In this document: piece by piece, positions 63,796 through 64,000 of the stretch
How positions within the stretch are numbered: position 1 is the first letter of the stretch
Layout: each line of letters begins with the position of its first letter
From: Urechis unicinctus
Taxonomy: Eukaryota; Annelida; Polychaeta; Xenopneusta; Urechidae
Assembly: GCA_034190875.2 (NCBI GenBank)
Contig: CM067356.1
Location: 18,570,845 to 18,634,844, forward strand
Reading direction: 5' to 3'
Length of the DNA: 64,000 bases
Program-made: the position numbers and the translations under genes
The notes under the pieces: model-generated
Seen by the model: only the letters and a program-made list of their open reading frames with translations
Told to the model about the DNA's origin: nothing
Databases searched by the model: none

Positions 63796-64000
63796 CCCTT
63801 CCTCGATGACGTCACTCGTTGCTCCGTCCATAGTTCTACAGACAGTGATTCGTGTAATTTCATCCGTCTATGCCCATCCATCTGCACACCTCCCTCTGTG
63901 CATGGCTTCACACTGAGGTCTTCATTAATTGCTAGACCTTTCTGCATGAAGAAATAAACCCCTGTAGCCAGTGTTTTACCCTAACATACCACTATCGCAC

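Overview
The window is AT-rich animal nuclear DNA. Genes are interrupted by introns with GT-AG borders, tandem arrays and simple repeats are abundant, and fragments of cut-and-paste DNA transposons are present. No operons, bacterial-type genes, CRISPR array, rRNA or convincing tRNA were seen. A small heat-shock protein with two alpha-crystallin domains (the flatworm/mollusc/brachiopod 'major egg antigen' type) points to a marine lophotrochozoan or similar invertebrate. The species cannot be named from this sequence.

Left part (1-41 kb): mostly non-coding sequence built from old, diverged dispersed repeats. One family has three long copies near 3.6-5.8, 7.3-9.0 and 22.9-25.8 kb; another has two copies near 19.7 and 37.6 kb. 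Three transposons stand out. (i) A 2.9 kb element at 10131-13049 has TTAA duplications and 15-bp inverted ends. It carries two convergent broken genes: a THAP zinc-finger reading frame on the + strand and a three-exon gene for the P2X7-receptor cytoplasmic (ballast, P2RX7_C) domain on the - strand. (ii) A 1.17 kb TA-flanked element at 29962-31130 has ends packed with AGTCA/TGACT dyads. (iii) A decayed, internally deleted hAT-type transposase lies at 35053-35986. Tandem arrays with periods of 12, 30 and 32 bp occur at 18.6, 31.2 and 34.8 kb.

Middle (41-50 kb): the small heat-shock gene runs on the - strand from a TATA/heat-shock-element promoter near 45.25-45.30 kb to a stop at 43078. One intron is almost entirely (TA)n-type microsatellite. 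Beyond it are an unrecognised 149-codon reading frame at 46.4-46.8 kb and a distantly related 598-bp repeat at 47.2 kb. A second copy of that repeat is inserted in a satellite array at 54.0 kb.

Right part (50-64 kb): a succession of unrelated tandem arrays (34, 33/34, 39, 41, 59, 36 and 72 bp). Embedded in them is the 3' end of a + strand gene for a single-pass membrane protein: one complement-control (sushi) exon, then a transmembrane and long cytoplasmic exon with three YxNx tyrosine motifs. Its intron holds a 59-bp array with six perfect TGACGTCA sites.
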